The translations under genes were made by a program, and so were the position numbers. A stretch of DNA of 34,412 bases from Cryobacterium sp. MLB-32 (GTDB lineage Bacteria; Actinomycetota; Actinomycetes; Actinomycetales; Microbacteriaceae). Every line of letters starts with the position of its first letter. Position 1 is the first letter of the stretch. A model generated the notes under the pieces. It was not told where the DNA came from, ran no database searches, and worked only from the letters and a program-made list of their open reading frames with translations. The stretch is taken from assembly GCF_000738085.1 (NCBI RefSeq), contig NZ_JPRS01000073.1:1-34412 (forward strand), in the 5' to 3' direction. Positions 1-9,008 of the stretch are shown piece by piece.

Positions 1-324
1 TCCGGCGCCTCCGCCCTGTCCGCCATGGTCTCTGAATTGTCCCGGTCCGGGCAGGAGGCCCTCGCGACCGGGAATGCCTCTGACGCCGTGGTGATCTTCC
101 GGCGGTGGGTGTATCTTGCCGCGCATGATCCCCTCGCCCACCTGCATCTCGCACTTGCTTTGGAAGCCGTGGGGGATCAGCCCTCGGCCCATCGAGCTTT
201 CGGCGCCGCCCGGCGTGCTCTGGAGCGGGGGGAATCCAGTGAAATCGGGGTGGGCATGGAGGGTATCCCGCTGGCCGAACTTCACAAACTCCTCGAGGCC
301 AAGTGGCAGGAGTCGATCCGATGA
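1..324 (+). CDS. CheR-like methyltransferase with TPR tail, C-terminal part only (WspC-like)
   Basis: The frame is open from the first base, so the gene starts upstream; the Met codon at 25 is probably internal. The visible ~107 residues form TPR-like helical pairs (alanine/leucine pattern around AHLHLALALEAVGDQPSAHR) and end in LLEAKWQESIR. In CheR-type protein methyltransferases of the WspC kind, a C-terminal TPR follows the catalytic domain, and this segment resembles that tail. The stop overlaps the next start (ATGA), indicating translational coupling with a CheW-like gene and a receiver-GGEEF gene. The methyltransferase domain is not in the window, so the assignment rests on the TPR tail and gene order. 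A free-standing TPR protein is possible. Confidence 0.6.
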   Translation, partial: SGASALSAMVSELSRSGQEALATGNASDAVVIFRRWVYLAAHDPLAHLHLALALEAVGDQPSAHRAFGAARRALERGESSEIGVGMEGIPLAELHKLLEAKWQESIR

Positions 325-698
325 TCACGATGGTCACTTTCACCTGCGCCGGTGAGGCATATTGCATCCCGGTTGAGTGTACGAGGGGAGTACGGATGTC
401 GGCCGGCATCCGTGCGGTGCCCGGGGCGGGTGCCGATATCGCCGGCGTGCTGCCGGGCGAACCCGCAGTGACCGTCTTGTCCGTGCTCGGCGGGGGCACC
501 CACGTTCTGATCCTCGAGCTGGCGGACCTGACCTTCGGCCTGCTCGTCGGGACCGTCACGGGGCTGTGCCTCGTCGACCCGGGCGAGATCCGTGCCGTCG
601 TCTCTGCGGCACACTCCACCGTCGTCTCGGGAACGGTGCAGGCCGGCGGTGCACTCGCGTTCGTCGCGGACCCTCGGGCCCTGGCGGCACGACTGTGA
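321..698 (+). CDS. Small CheW-like coupling protein (WspD-like)
   Basis: This 125-residue protein starts at the ATG that overlaps the previous stop. The sequence follows the CheW pattern: an opening strand (VTFTCAGEAYCIPVE), a PGAGADIAGVL segment where CheW has its Pro-Gly-x-x-x-x-x-x-Gly turn, then short beta strands (HVLILELADLTFGLLVGTVTGL). CheW proteins bridge methyl-accepting receptors and the CheA kinase at the membrane. It is shorter than typical CheW (about 150 residues) and divergent, so the family call is a moderate-confidence inference. The gene lies between a CheR/TPR-like gene and a receiver-diguanylate cyclase, with 4-nt overlaps on both sides, as WspD does in Wsp operons. Confidence 0.6.
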   Translation: MITMVTFTCAGEAYCIPVECTRGVRMSAGIRAVPGAGADIAGVLPGEPAVTVLSVLGGGTHVLILELADLTFGLLVGTVTGLCLVDPGEIRAVVSAAHSTVVSGTVQAGGALAFVADPRALAARL

Positions 699-1630
699 AT
701 GCCATCGGAAGGATGGCCGCCAACTGGCCCCTCGCCACGATGATGGTCTCGGACGATTCCCTGGTCATTCGAACCGTGGTTCGTGTCCACCTCGAGGATG
801 CGGGCTATCGGGTCGTCGAAGCGGTGGACGGCAGCGATGCCCTCGACAAATGCCGGGAGTCTCTGCCCGACGTGATCCTTCTGGACATCGAGATGCCGGG
901 CATGGACGGGTACGACGTGCTCGCACAACTGAAGGCCGATCCCCTGATGGAGGACCTCCCCGTTGTCTTTCTAAGCACCCTCAACGGGATGGACGACGTG
1001 CTGCGCGGCCTGCGCGGTGGTGCCCACGACTATCTCAAAAAGCCGTTCGAGCCGGCCGAGCTGGTGGCCCGGGTCGCCGCCGCAGCCCACGTCAAGCACC
1101 TGCAGGACCAGCTTCGCCAACGCAACGCCGAACTCGAGATGCTGAGCCGAACGGATGCCCTCACCGGCCTGCGCAATCGCCGTGATGTGGAAGAGACCCT
1201 GGGGCATCTGTGCGGGGATGCGATTCGTCACGGCGACTCGATCTGCCTTCTGATGCTCGACATCGATTACTTCAAACGCGTCAACGATTCCTACGGACAC
1301 CCCGCCGGAGATGCCGTGCTCGCAGAGGTCGCCCGGCGGTTGGCCTCGCAGCTGCGGGACGCCGACGTGGCAGCCCGGTGGGGCGGCGAGGAGTTCCTTG
1401 TTGTCTTGCCCCGCACCGATCTGGCCGGGGCGCTCATCGTGGGGGAACGGATCCGCCGCGTGATTGAGGTGACGCCGATGCGGGCCGTCGGCGCGAGCAT
1501 CTCGGTGACGGTGAGCGGGGGCTGTTCACTCGGCCCCCTGGACTCCGGTGCCGCACTCATCGACGTCGCCGACAGGCTGCTGTATTCGGCAAAAGCGTCC
1601 GGCCGCAATCGGATCACCGGTCCCAGCTGA
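695..1630 (+). CDS. Receiver-GGDEF diguanylate cyclase (WspR-like)
   Basis: This is a response regulator that makes the second messenger c-di-GMP from two GTP. Counting from the GTG that overlaps the CheW stop (GTGA), the protein has 311 residues. The receiver domain (about 14-130) carries the acidic pair D20/D21, phospho-acceptor D64 in LLDIEMPGMDG and the conserved lysine in YLKKPF. After a short coiled linker, the GGDEF domain (about 150-308) has an intact active site GGEEF (230-234) and a product-inhibition I-site RDAD (221-224). Active catalysis and feedback inhibition are therefore expected. Alternative starts are ATG 713 and the ATG pair near 740. It closes a coupled CheR-CheW-Rec/GGEEF operon, so phosphorylation by a CheA-like kinase encoded upstream is inferred. 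Confidence 0.93.
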   Translation: MNAIGRMAANWPLATMMVSDDSLVIRTVVRVHLEDAGYRVVEAVDGSDALDKCRESLPDVILLDIEMPGMDGYDVLAQLKADPLMEDLPVVFLSTLNGMDDVLRGLRGGAHDYLKKPFEPAELVARVAAAAHVKHLQDQLRQRNAELEMLSRTDALTGLRNRRDVEETLGHLCGDAIRHGDSICLLMLDIDYFKRVNDSYGHPAGDAVLAEVARRLASQLRDADVAARWGGEEFLVVLPRTDLAGALIVGERIRRVIEVTPMRAVGASISVTVSGGCSLGPLDSGAALIDVADRLLYSAKASGRNRITGPS

Positions 1631-1639
1631 GTCGGGTTC

Positions 1640-1671
1640 TTGTGGCCCCCGTTCTATGGATACCCTTGAAG
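1640..1671 (+). promoter_or_regulatory. Possible promoter of the glutamate dehydrogenase gene
   Basis: A TTGTGG hexamer at 1640 is followed after 15 bases by TACCCT at 1661. The 11-mer TACCCTTGAAG recurs exactly at 29308 ahead of the HAD gene, which suggests a -10 region of the main sigma factor. The 15-base spacing is short, and the leader to the start codon at 1774 would be about 100 nt. Weak evidence. Confidence 0.3.
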
Positions 1672-1773
1672 GGCCATGCAGTTTGCCAGCAGGGCATGAT
1701 TGGCGCGTGCCGGGGTGATTTCCCGCGCGAAGACCAACGCCGATCCACGAATTTTGATGGAGGAGTTTTTTCG

Positions 1774-4700
1774 ATGACGTCTGAGCCCACAACAACCGAT
1801 CAGTCCCCGATAGAGCGCACGTTCATAGCCGACTACTACGAGCACCTGATCGACGATGACGCTCAGAATTACACCGCAGAGCTGCTGCACGACCGGGCGA
1901 TCGCGCACTGGCAGGCGGCCGACCATCGAAAGCCGAAGACCGCGAACGTCGCGATCCGCAACGAGGCCAGCCGCAGCGTGGTCTTCATCGCCACCGACGA
2001 CATGCCTTTCCTGGTGGACTCGGTCATCGCCGAACTCGTGCGCCAGCACTCCGCCATCCATCTCGTCGTTCACCCCCTCCTCATCGTGGCCCGCAACCGC
2101 GAGACCAACAAGCTCGTGAACATCACCCGGATGCCCGCGAGCGTCGGCGTGTCCAGCGGCGACACCTCGACCATGCCGAACATCTCGCACCTGATCGCCA
2201 CCGGCGACAACGCCTCCCACCTGGAGTCGTGGATCGCCATCGAGATCGACCGGGCGAGCGACGACGCTCACGAGAGCCTGATCGCCGGGCTGCACGCCGT
2301 GCTGCACGATGTGCGCGCCGCCGTCGACGACTGGCCGCTCATGCGCCTGAAGGCCGTGCAGATCGCCGACGATCTCGACCACGTTGCCCACGCGCGGGAG
2401 ATCCAGGACCTGCAGCAGACCCAAGAACTGCTGCGCTGGCTCAACGCCGACAACTTCACCTTTCTCGGCTACCGGGAATACGACCTCGAAACCCTCGACG
2501 GCGAAGACGTGCTGTCCATCCGTGACGGAAGTGGCCTCGGCCTGCTGCGTTCCGCCGAGGACCGGCACCAGATCCAGCACCTCACCGAGGCGGGGCGCAC
2601 GAAGGCCCGCGAACGCAGCGCGCTCGTGATCACCAAGGCGAATTCCCGCTCCACCGTGCACCGCCCCGCCTACTTCGACTACATCGGCATCAAGAGCTTC
2701 GACGCCGACGGCAACGTGAGCGGTGAGCAGCGCTTCATCGGACTGTTTGCGGCCAGCGCCTACACGAGCTCCGTGGAGGTCGTGCCCGTGCTGCGGGAAA
2801 AGGTGAACGCCGTGATGGCCGAGGTCGGCTTCCCGCCCGGATCGCACAGCGGCAAAGACCTGCTCGGCATCATGGAGACCTACCCGCGCGACGAACTGTT
2901 CCAGATCGACGTGCCGTCCCTCGTGACCGCGTCGCTCGCCATCCAGCGACTGCAGGAGCGACGCCGCACCCGGCTGTTCCTGCGCCCCGACGTGTACGGA
3001 CGCTTCATGTCCGCACTCGTCTACCTGCCGCGAGACCGCTACAACACGGCCGTGCGACTGCGGATCGAAAAGGAACTGCGCGAGACCTTCCAGGCGGAGT
3101 CGCTCGACTTCGAGGCACGCATGACCGAATCGGCCCTCGCCCGCCTGTTTTATCGCATCCGCCTGCCGCAGCCGAACGCGGTGGAATCCGTCGACGGCCT
3201 CGCCCTCGAGGCTCGTCTGGCCCACGCGGTGCGGTCCTGGCCGGAAGGCATCAGCGATGAGCTGCGCGAGACGCATCCGCTGGCCGACGCCGAGCAGCTC
3301 TCCGCCCTGTGGTCGGAAGCCTTCCCCGACAGCTACCGGGTGGACTACGAGACCGACGACGCCCTCGAAGACATCGTGCGGTTCGAAGCCGCCGCCACCG
3401 CGGCCGAACTGGCCGAGGTCGCCGGTGCGGGCCGCGCCCGCCCGGGGCTCTACGTCTACCTGCCCAAGGACGTGGGCGAGCGCTCCGAGAACGCCCGCGT
3501 CAAGCTTTACATGATGGAGTCGCAGAGCCTCAGCCAGATTCTGCCGTACTTCCAGAACCTCGGCATCGAGGTGCTTGACGAGGTGCCGTTCGAGATCGAA
3601 ACGTCCGACGGCCGGCGGTTCTTCCTCTACGACCTCGGGCTCATCTACCCCGCCGGGGTGGACCCGGTCGCCACCGGCGAACTGCTCGCTGACTCGTTCG
3701 GCGCGGCCGTGAGCGGCGCCATCGAGTCCGACGGCCTCGATCGCCTCGTGCTCAAGGAGGGCATGGCCTGGCAGAAGGTCGTCATCCTGCGCAGCTACGC
3801 CAAGTACCTGCGCCAGATCGGCAACACCAACTCCTACGGCTTCATCTCCAACACGCTGCTCAACAACCCCGACGTCACCAAGGGGCTCATCTCCCTGTTC
3901 GAGGCCCGCTTCGACCCCGACCTGAACGAGGCCGACCGGATGCCCCGGGTCGAGCAGGTACGCGCCGACCTCACCCTCGCGATGGAACAGGTCGCCACCC
4001 TCGACGCCGACCGGGTGCTGCGCACGCTGATCAACCTGATCGAATCCTCGCTGCGTACGAACTTCTTCCAGGACAAGCCGTATCTCAGCATCAAGCTCGA
4101 CCCGCAGTCGATCGAGCTGCTGCCGTTCCCCAAGCCCATGTTCGAGATCTGGGTGTACTCGCCGCGAGTGGAGGGCGTTCACCTGCGCTTCGGCAAGGTG
4201 GCCCGCGGCGGCCTGCGCTGGTCGGACCGACGCGAGGACTTCCGCACCGAGGTGCTCGGCCTCGTGAAGGCACAGACGGTGAAGAACGCGGTGATCGTGC
4301 CCACGGGCGCGAAGGGCGGCTTCTTCGCCAAGAAGCTTCCCGACCCGGCCGCCGACCGCGGCGCCTGGATGGCCGAAGGCATCGACAGCTACAAGACCTT
4401 TATCCGCGGCATGCTCGACGTCACCGACAACCTCGTGACCACGCCCGAGGAGGGCGAGCGGATGGTGCCGCCCTATCGCGTGGTCAGCCACGATGACGCT
4501 GACACCTACCTCGTGGTGGCCGCCGACAAGGGAACCGCCTCGTTCTCCGACATCGCCAACGGCCTCGCCGCGGAATACGGCTTCTGGCTCGGCGACGCCT
4601 TCGCCTCGGGTGGCTCCGTCGGCTACGACCACAAGGAGATGGGCATCACCGCCCGCGGCGCGTGGGAATCGGTGAAGCGCCACTTCAGCGAGCTCGGCGT

Positions 4701-6617
4701 CGACACCCAGACCGAGGAATTCACCGTGGTGGGCGTGGGGGACATGTCCGGGGATGTATTCGGCAACGGCATGCTGCTGTCCGAGCACATCAAACTGGTC
4801 GCCGCGTTCGACCACCGGCATATCTTCCTCGACCCGACCCCCGACGCCGCCGCGTCCTTTGCGGAGCGCCAGCGTCTCTTCGACCTGCCGCGCTCCTCGT
4901 GGGCCGACTACGCTCCCGAACTCATCAGCGCCGGCGGCGGCATCTTCCCGCGCCAGGCCAAGTCCGTTCCCATCTCCACCGAGGTGCGGCAGGTGCTCGG
5001 CCTCCCCGACGGCACCACGCACCTCAGCCCGCCGGAACTGCTGCGCGCCATCCTCCTTGCCCCCACCGATCTGCTCTACAACGGCGGCATCGGCACGTAC
5101 GTGAAGGCGAGCAGTGAGACATCCGCTCAGGTGGGCGATAAGGCGAACGACGGCATCCGCGTTGATGGAAAAGACCTGCGGGTGAAGGTCGTCGGTGAGG
5201 GCGGAAACCTCGGCTTCACCCAGCTGGGCCGCATCGAAGCCGCGCTGGCGGGCGTGATCCTCAACACCGACGCGATCGACAACTCGGCCGGGGTCGACTG
5301 CTCTGACCACGAGGTGAACATCAAGATCTTCGTGGACCGCATGGTGGCCGCGGGCAAGCTTGACCCGGCCGAGCGTGCGCAATTCCTCGCCGAGATGACG
5401 GATGAGGTGGGTCGCCTCGTTCTGCAGGACAACGTGGACCAGAACATCCTGCTGCTCAACGACCGGGTGCTGGTGAACAACTGGAGCCCGAGCTACGAGC
5501 GTCTGATGAACTGGCTCGAGGCATCCGGCGATCTGCAGCGCGACCTTGAGGCGCTGCCGACCACCGCCACGTTGCGCGAACGCCTCGATCAGGGGCAGGG
5601 CCTCACCTCGCCGGAACTTTCGGTGCTTGCCGCCTACGCCAAGATCGAGCTCGCGACCGCCCTGCGGGAGAGCGACCTGGGCGACGACCCGTGGTTCGGA
5701 GGCACGCTGCGCCGGTACTTCCCGGCCCAGCTCTCGGAGCGCTTCGATGCCGAGCTCGACACGCATCCGCTGCGCCGCGAAATCATCGCGACGGTCGTGG
5801 CCAACGACATGATCAACCTCGGCGGCGTGACGTTCGCGTTCCGCACCGTGGAGGAGACGTCGGCCAACCAGGCCACCGTGCGCGGGCGTTCGTGGCCCTG
5901 CGCGAGGTCTTCGGCCTCGACGACATGGTGGACGCCCTCAACGCGCTGCCCTCGTCGTTCCCCACCGATCAGTGGACGGAAATGCACCTCGACATCCGTC
6001 GGCTGCTCGACCGCGCCGTGCGCTGGCAGGTGAACCAGGGCGGCACCCGCTCCGTGGGTGAGGTGATCGCCAAGTACAAGCCTCAGGTCGAGCTGTTGCG
6101 CGCTCACCTGAGCGACTACTTGCAGGGCGAAGACCTCAAGCGGCTGCAGACGCAGCTGGCGAAGGCCGAGGAATGGGGCGTTCCCGTGTCGCTCGGCCAC
6201 CAGTGGGCGGAGCTGTTCGAGGCGTTCGCGCTGCTCGACGTTGCTCGGGTCGCCGTGCAGTCCCAGACACCGGCCGAGGAAGTGGCGGCCGTGTATTACC
6301 GGGTGTACGAACGATTCGCGGTGGACAACATCCTCGTACGCATCACGGGGCTGCCGCGCAAGGACCGCTGGCAGGCACTTGCCCGCGCCGCCCTGCGTGA
6401 CGACCTCTACTCGACCGTGGCCGACATGACGAAGGCCGTGCTCGACGCGACGGAGACGGGTTCCGCCGAGGAACGCCTGCAGGCCTGGGAAGCTCTGAAC
6501 GCGGAGCAGCTCGACCGGGCTCGCAGCGTGTTCGAGGAGGTCAACTCCCTCGGTCAGGACGACATGGCGTCCCTCTCGGTCGCGCTGCGGCTGCTGCGCT
6601 CGATCGTGCGCCGCTAG
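1774..6617 (+). pseudogene. gdh: NAD-specific glutamate dehydrogenase, large 180-kDa class, interrupted by a one-base frameshift
   Basis: The product class converts glutamate to 2-oxoglutarate and ammonia with NAD+. The ATG at 1774 follows a GGAGG site at 1759-1763. Restoring one base gives about 1614 residues, the usual length for this class. The long N-terminal regulatory half opens with ERTFIADYYEHL. The catalytic domain holds KVARGGLRWSDRREDFRTEV and the active-site lysine motif PTGAKGGFFAKK (about K847). The frame is intact to Val 1369 (codon 5878-5880) and then derails to a stop at 6033. The remaining ~245 residues (ARAFVALREVFGLDDMVDAL to the stop at 6617) continue in the next frame. 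One extra G after 5880 (gtg-g-cgcggg) restores it. Conserved sequence on both sides argues for a very recent mutation or a sequencing error rather than old decay. Confidence 0.93.
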
Positions 6618-6628
6618 CCATCTCCCGC

Positions 6629-6739
6629 GGTCGGTGGGCATAACTCCTGCAATCTGAGGGACAAAGCCCCGCCGACCGCGAGTTTGCGGGCATCCGTCGC
6701 GGAGCCGCTACGAATTGCAGGAGTTATGCACGCCCGACC
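6629..6739. repeat. Long intergenic inverted repeat with 15-bp perfect core arms
   Basis: CATAACTCCTGCAAT at 6639-6653 is matched exactly by its reverse complement at 6714-6728, with 60 bases between. The match extends outward imperfectly to a CGGTCGG/CCGACCG pair, giving arms of roughly 26 bases. It occupies most of the gap between the glutamate dehydrogenase gene and the next membrane protein. It could be a repetitive extragenic palindrome, two facing copies of a dispersed repeat, or a large terminator-like fold. No T-run follows it. Confidence 0.75.
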
Positions 6740-6855
6740 GTTCCGGGGCCGGAGGCTGGGGCTCGGGCCGTAGCGGGTGGCGAGATTCCCGGCTATCGTG
6801 CCAGGCGAGGGCGCGGTATCCGCGTCCGTACGGAGCGTCCACGGGAGGCTCAGCG

Positions 6856-7677
6856 ATGAATACGACCACGACCAGAGCCAGACTCTGGTTGTTTCTCTCC
6901 CTCGGCGCGGCCCTGCTGGCCTTTCTGGGCAGCCTGGCAGCCCTGCTCGACTCCAGCGTGTACTACTACGACCTGTCCAGCGACTTCGCCAACCAGGCGC
7001 GGGCCCAGGATCTGGTGAACGCCGTGGTCGTGGCACCCGTCCTCGCGGTGTGCGCCGTGGTCGCGCTGCGTGGGTCCGAACGCGCCTTCGTCATCTGGCT
7101 CGGCGCGGTCGCCTTCACGGTCTACAACTACGTGATCTACACCTTCAGCATCCCGTTCGGGTCGCTGTTCCTCGTCTGGGTGGCGGTTCTGGGCCTCAGT
7201 CTGTTTTCCCTGATCGGTGGTGTGATCTCGGTTGAACCGGGCCAGGCGGCCGTGATGTTTCCGAGTCGACGGGCCCTCGCGGTCTCCGGGGTCGCGCTGA
7301 TCGTCGTGTCGCTGCTGTTCGCGGTTCTCTGGCTGTCGGAAGACCTGCCGGCTCTGCTCACGAACTCCACCCCGCAGAGCGTGTACGCGCTGAAGCTGCC
7401 GACGAACCCGGTGCACGTGCTCGACTACGCCTTCTTCCTGCCGGCCGGGGTGATCCTCGGCGTGATGCAGCTGCGCCGCCGGGCATTCGCCTCCCCGGTG
7501 GGCTCGGCGTTTCTGGTCTTCCTCCTGCTGACCAGCGTGCCGATCGCCGTCACGCCGTTCGTGATCGCATCGCAGGGGTCCTCGACGGAATTCTGGATCC
7601 TGCTCCCGATGGGCATCCTCGCGGTCGGGCTCGCGGGCATCCTCGGGTGGCTCCTCCGCAGCGTGCCCAAGGTCTAG
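6856..7677 (+). CDS. Multi-pass membrane protein of unknown function
   Basis: The ATG at 6856 has a GGGAGG ribosome site at 6843-6848; earlier in-frame starts lack one and run through the inverted repeat. The 273-residue product has about seven or eight hydrophobic segments. The first spans about residues 10-33 (LWLFLSLGAALLAFLGSLAAL), and others cover the VVVAPVLAVCAVVAL, VWVAVLGLSLFSLIGGV, VSGVALIVVSLLFAVLWL, FFLPAGVILGVMQL, AFLVFLLLTSVPIAVTPFVI and ILLPMGILAVGLAGILGWLL stretches. No catalytic motif was recognised. It appears to be its own transcription unit. Function unknown; an integral plasma-membrane location is clear from the sequence. Confidence 0.85.
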   Translation: MNTTTTRARLWLFLSLGAALLAFLGSLAALLDSSVYYYDLSSDFANQARAQDLVNAVVVAPVLAVCAVVALRGSERAFVIWLGAVAFTVYNYVIYTFSIPFGSLFLVWVAVLGLSLFSLIGGVISVEPGQAAVMFPSRRALAVSGVALIVVSLLFAVLWLSEDLPALLTNSTPQSVYALKLPTNPVHVLDYAFFLPAGVILGVMQLRRRAFASPVGSAFLVFLLLTSVPIAVTPFVIASQGSSTEFWILLPMGILAVGLAGILGWLLRSVPKV

Positions 7678-7714
7678 CTCGAGGCGCTCGCGCCCCATGC
7701 CGGAGAATAGAACC

Positions 7715-8068
7715 ATGGGCATACACCAGATGCAATCAGACCTTCGAGCCTTCGCACGCGAGCGAGACTGGGAGCAGTTCCACTCGGTGAAGAACCTGGT
7801 GATGGCGCTCAGCGGCGAGGCGGGGGAGCTGAGCGCCCTGTTGCAGTGGGTCGAGCCGGGCCAGATCGGCGCGTGGATCGCCCGGCCCGCCAACCGTGAG
7901 GCCGCGAGTGACGAGATAGCGGATGTGTTGGCTTACCTCCTGCAGGTCGCCGACGGTCTCGACATCGACCTGGAAGAGGCCTTCACCGCCAAGCTCGCCA
8001 AGAACGCGGCGAAATACCCGGTGGAGAAGTCCCGCGGCGTGTCAACCAAGTACACCGAGCTCGGCTGA
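7715..8068 (+). CDS. MazG-like nucleotide pyrophosphohydrolase (dCTPase type)
   Basis: This 117-residue all-alpha enzyme carries the MazG-type metal motifs: GEAGELSALLQW (ExxE) and, about 30 residues later, DEIADVLAYLL (ExxD). The opening LRAFARERDWEQFHSVKNLVMAL is typical of the short iMazG/dCTP-pyrophosphatase group. That group hydrolyses non-canonical or excess dNTPs to the monophosphate and pyrophosphate and so cleans the nucleotide pool. The start at 7715 is preferred because GGAG lies nine bases upstream; ATG 7697 is an alternative. The 3' end overlaps the converging DUF429 gene by 27 bases. The exact substrate cannot be read from sequence. Confidence 0.88.
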   Translation: MGIHQMQSDLRAFARERDWEQFHSVKNLVMALSGEAGELSALLQWVEPGQIGAWIARPANREAASDEIADVLAYLLQVADGLDIDLEEAFTAKLAKNAAKYPVEKSRGVSTKYTELG

Positions 8069-8890
8069 CCGGGCCGGGCGCCGCTGTTCGGGGCGCGCGG
8101 CGGCGATGATCACCGGGCGGCGGCCCGCCGAGTCGGGGGTGTCCGTGGCCCCGAGCACCTGGCACCGAGAGAGTCCGTGTGCGTGCCAGAGCGAGGCGGT
8201 CCAGGCCGCGAGAGCGGCATCGAGCAGGTCTTCGCGGTGTTTGTACGTGCGGTCGAGCAGCGGTGACGGCTCGTCCAGCAGTTCTGCGGTGACCGGGTGG
8301 GTGGCGAGGCTCAAGGGCGGGCTCGCCGTCGTGAGACGGGACATCCGCTGCAGCAGTTCGTCGCATTCGCTCGCGCGAAACAGGCGGCGCTCGCCGAGCG
8401 GCAGCGCGGTGTTCGGGCGCTTGTAGCGGGGGCGCTGTTCGGTATAGCCGAATTCCGCCGCGCCCACGAGCGTTGTGTAGGGGTAGCACTCAAAGAATTC
8501 GATCGCCTTGGCGGCGGGCGGATGCCGGCCGTCGGTGTAGCGGAACCCGGCGGCCTCGAGGGCGATCCGCAGGGTGACACCGCCGAGCCACTGCAGACGC
8601 AGGCTGCTCGGGTTCGCCGCCACCTTCCAGCGGCCGTAGCGCTGGCCCACCTCACGCTCGCACTCGCGGATGCCGGTGGCGTTGAACACGACAAGCGGGG
8701 CGTCGATCGCGATCACATCACCCGGTTCGGCGAGGGCGATCAGCCACGCGGCGACGGCGTCGATGCCGCGCGCCCAGCCCGCGTGCAGCACCGTTCCGCG
8801 CTCGTCGAGGCACACGAGTCCGGTCTCGTTGGCGGGCTTCAGTGCGGTGCCCTCGCCCCACGCGAGGTCGACGCCGAAGAACCTAGCCAT
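8042..8890 (-). CDS. DUF429-family protein, RNase H-like fold expected
   Basis: The 282-residue product begins MARFFGVDLAWGEGT, the GxDxAW opening typical of DUF429 proteins. It continues with an acidic strand (DVIAIDAPLVVFNATGIRECEREVGQRYGRWKVAANPS) and a late D-A motif (KHREDLLDAALAAWTA), the usual order of putative metal-binding acidic residues in this family. DUF429 proteins are predicted nucleases with an RNase H-like core, but no reaction is established. The last ~40 residues are rich in Arg, Pro and Ala, look unstructured, and overlap the converging MazG-like gene. No obvious ribosome site precedes the ATG at 8890. Confidence 0.85.
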   Translation of the reverse strand: MARFFGVDLAWGEGTALKPANETGLVCLDERGTVLHAGWARGIDAVAAWLIALAEPGDVIAIDAPLVVFNATGIRECEREVGQRYGRWKVAANPSSLRLQWLGGVTLRIALEAAGFRYTDGRHPPAAKAIEFFECYPYTTLVGAAEFGYTEQRPRYKRPNTALPLGERRLFRASECDELLQRMSRLTTASPPLSLATHPVTAELLDEPSPLLDRTYKHREDLLDAALAAWTASLWHAHGLSRCQVLGATDTPDSAGRRPVIIAAARPEQRRPARSAELGVLG

Positions 8891-8964
8891 CGGAGCGCGG
8901 CTGATCGGCAGCGATGGTCGGGCGTGTGATCGGAGCGGTGCTCATGGCCGCAGCCTACGCGGCG

Positions 8965-8998
8965 GGAGGGGGCGGTGCCTGCTGGCACCGCCCCCTCC
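8965..8998 (-). terminator. Strong terminator hairpin after the ice-binding protein gene
   Basis: A perfect 15-bp stem (GGAGGGGGCGGTGCC paired with GGCACCGCCCCCTCC) closes on a TGCT loop, starting 10 bases beyond the stop of the minus-strand ice-binding gene. There is no long T-run, as is common in high-GC actinobacteria. Confidence 0.8.
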
Positions 8999-9008
8999 GC
9001 TCGGTGGG

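Noticed and set aside
1654-5766. A 1370-codon open frame on the minus strand opposite the glutamate dehydrogenase gene
   Set aside because: The translation is low-complexity (rich in His, Val, Gly, Asp, Glu, Arg) with no recognisable domain, and it mirrors the codon structure of the real gene. Long antisense frames are expected opposite high-GC genes.
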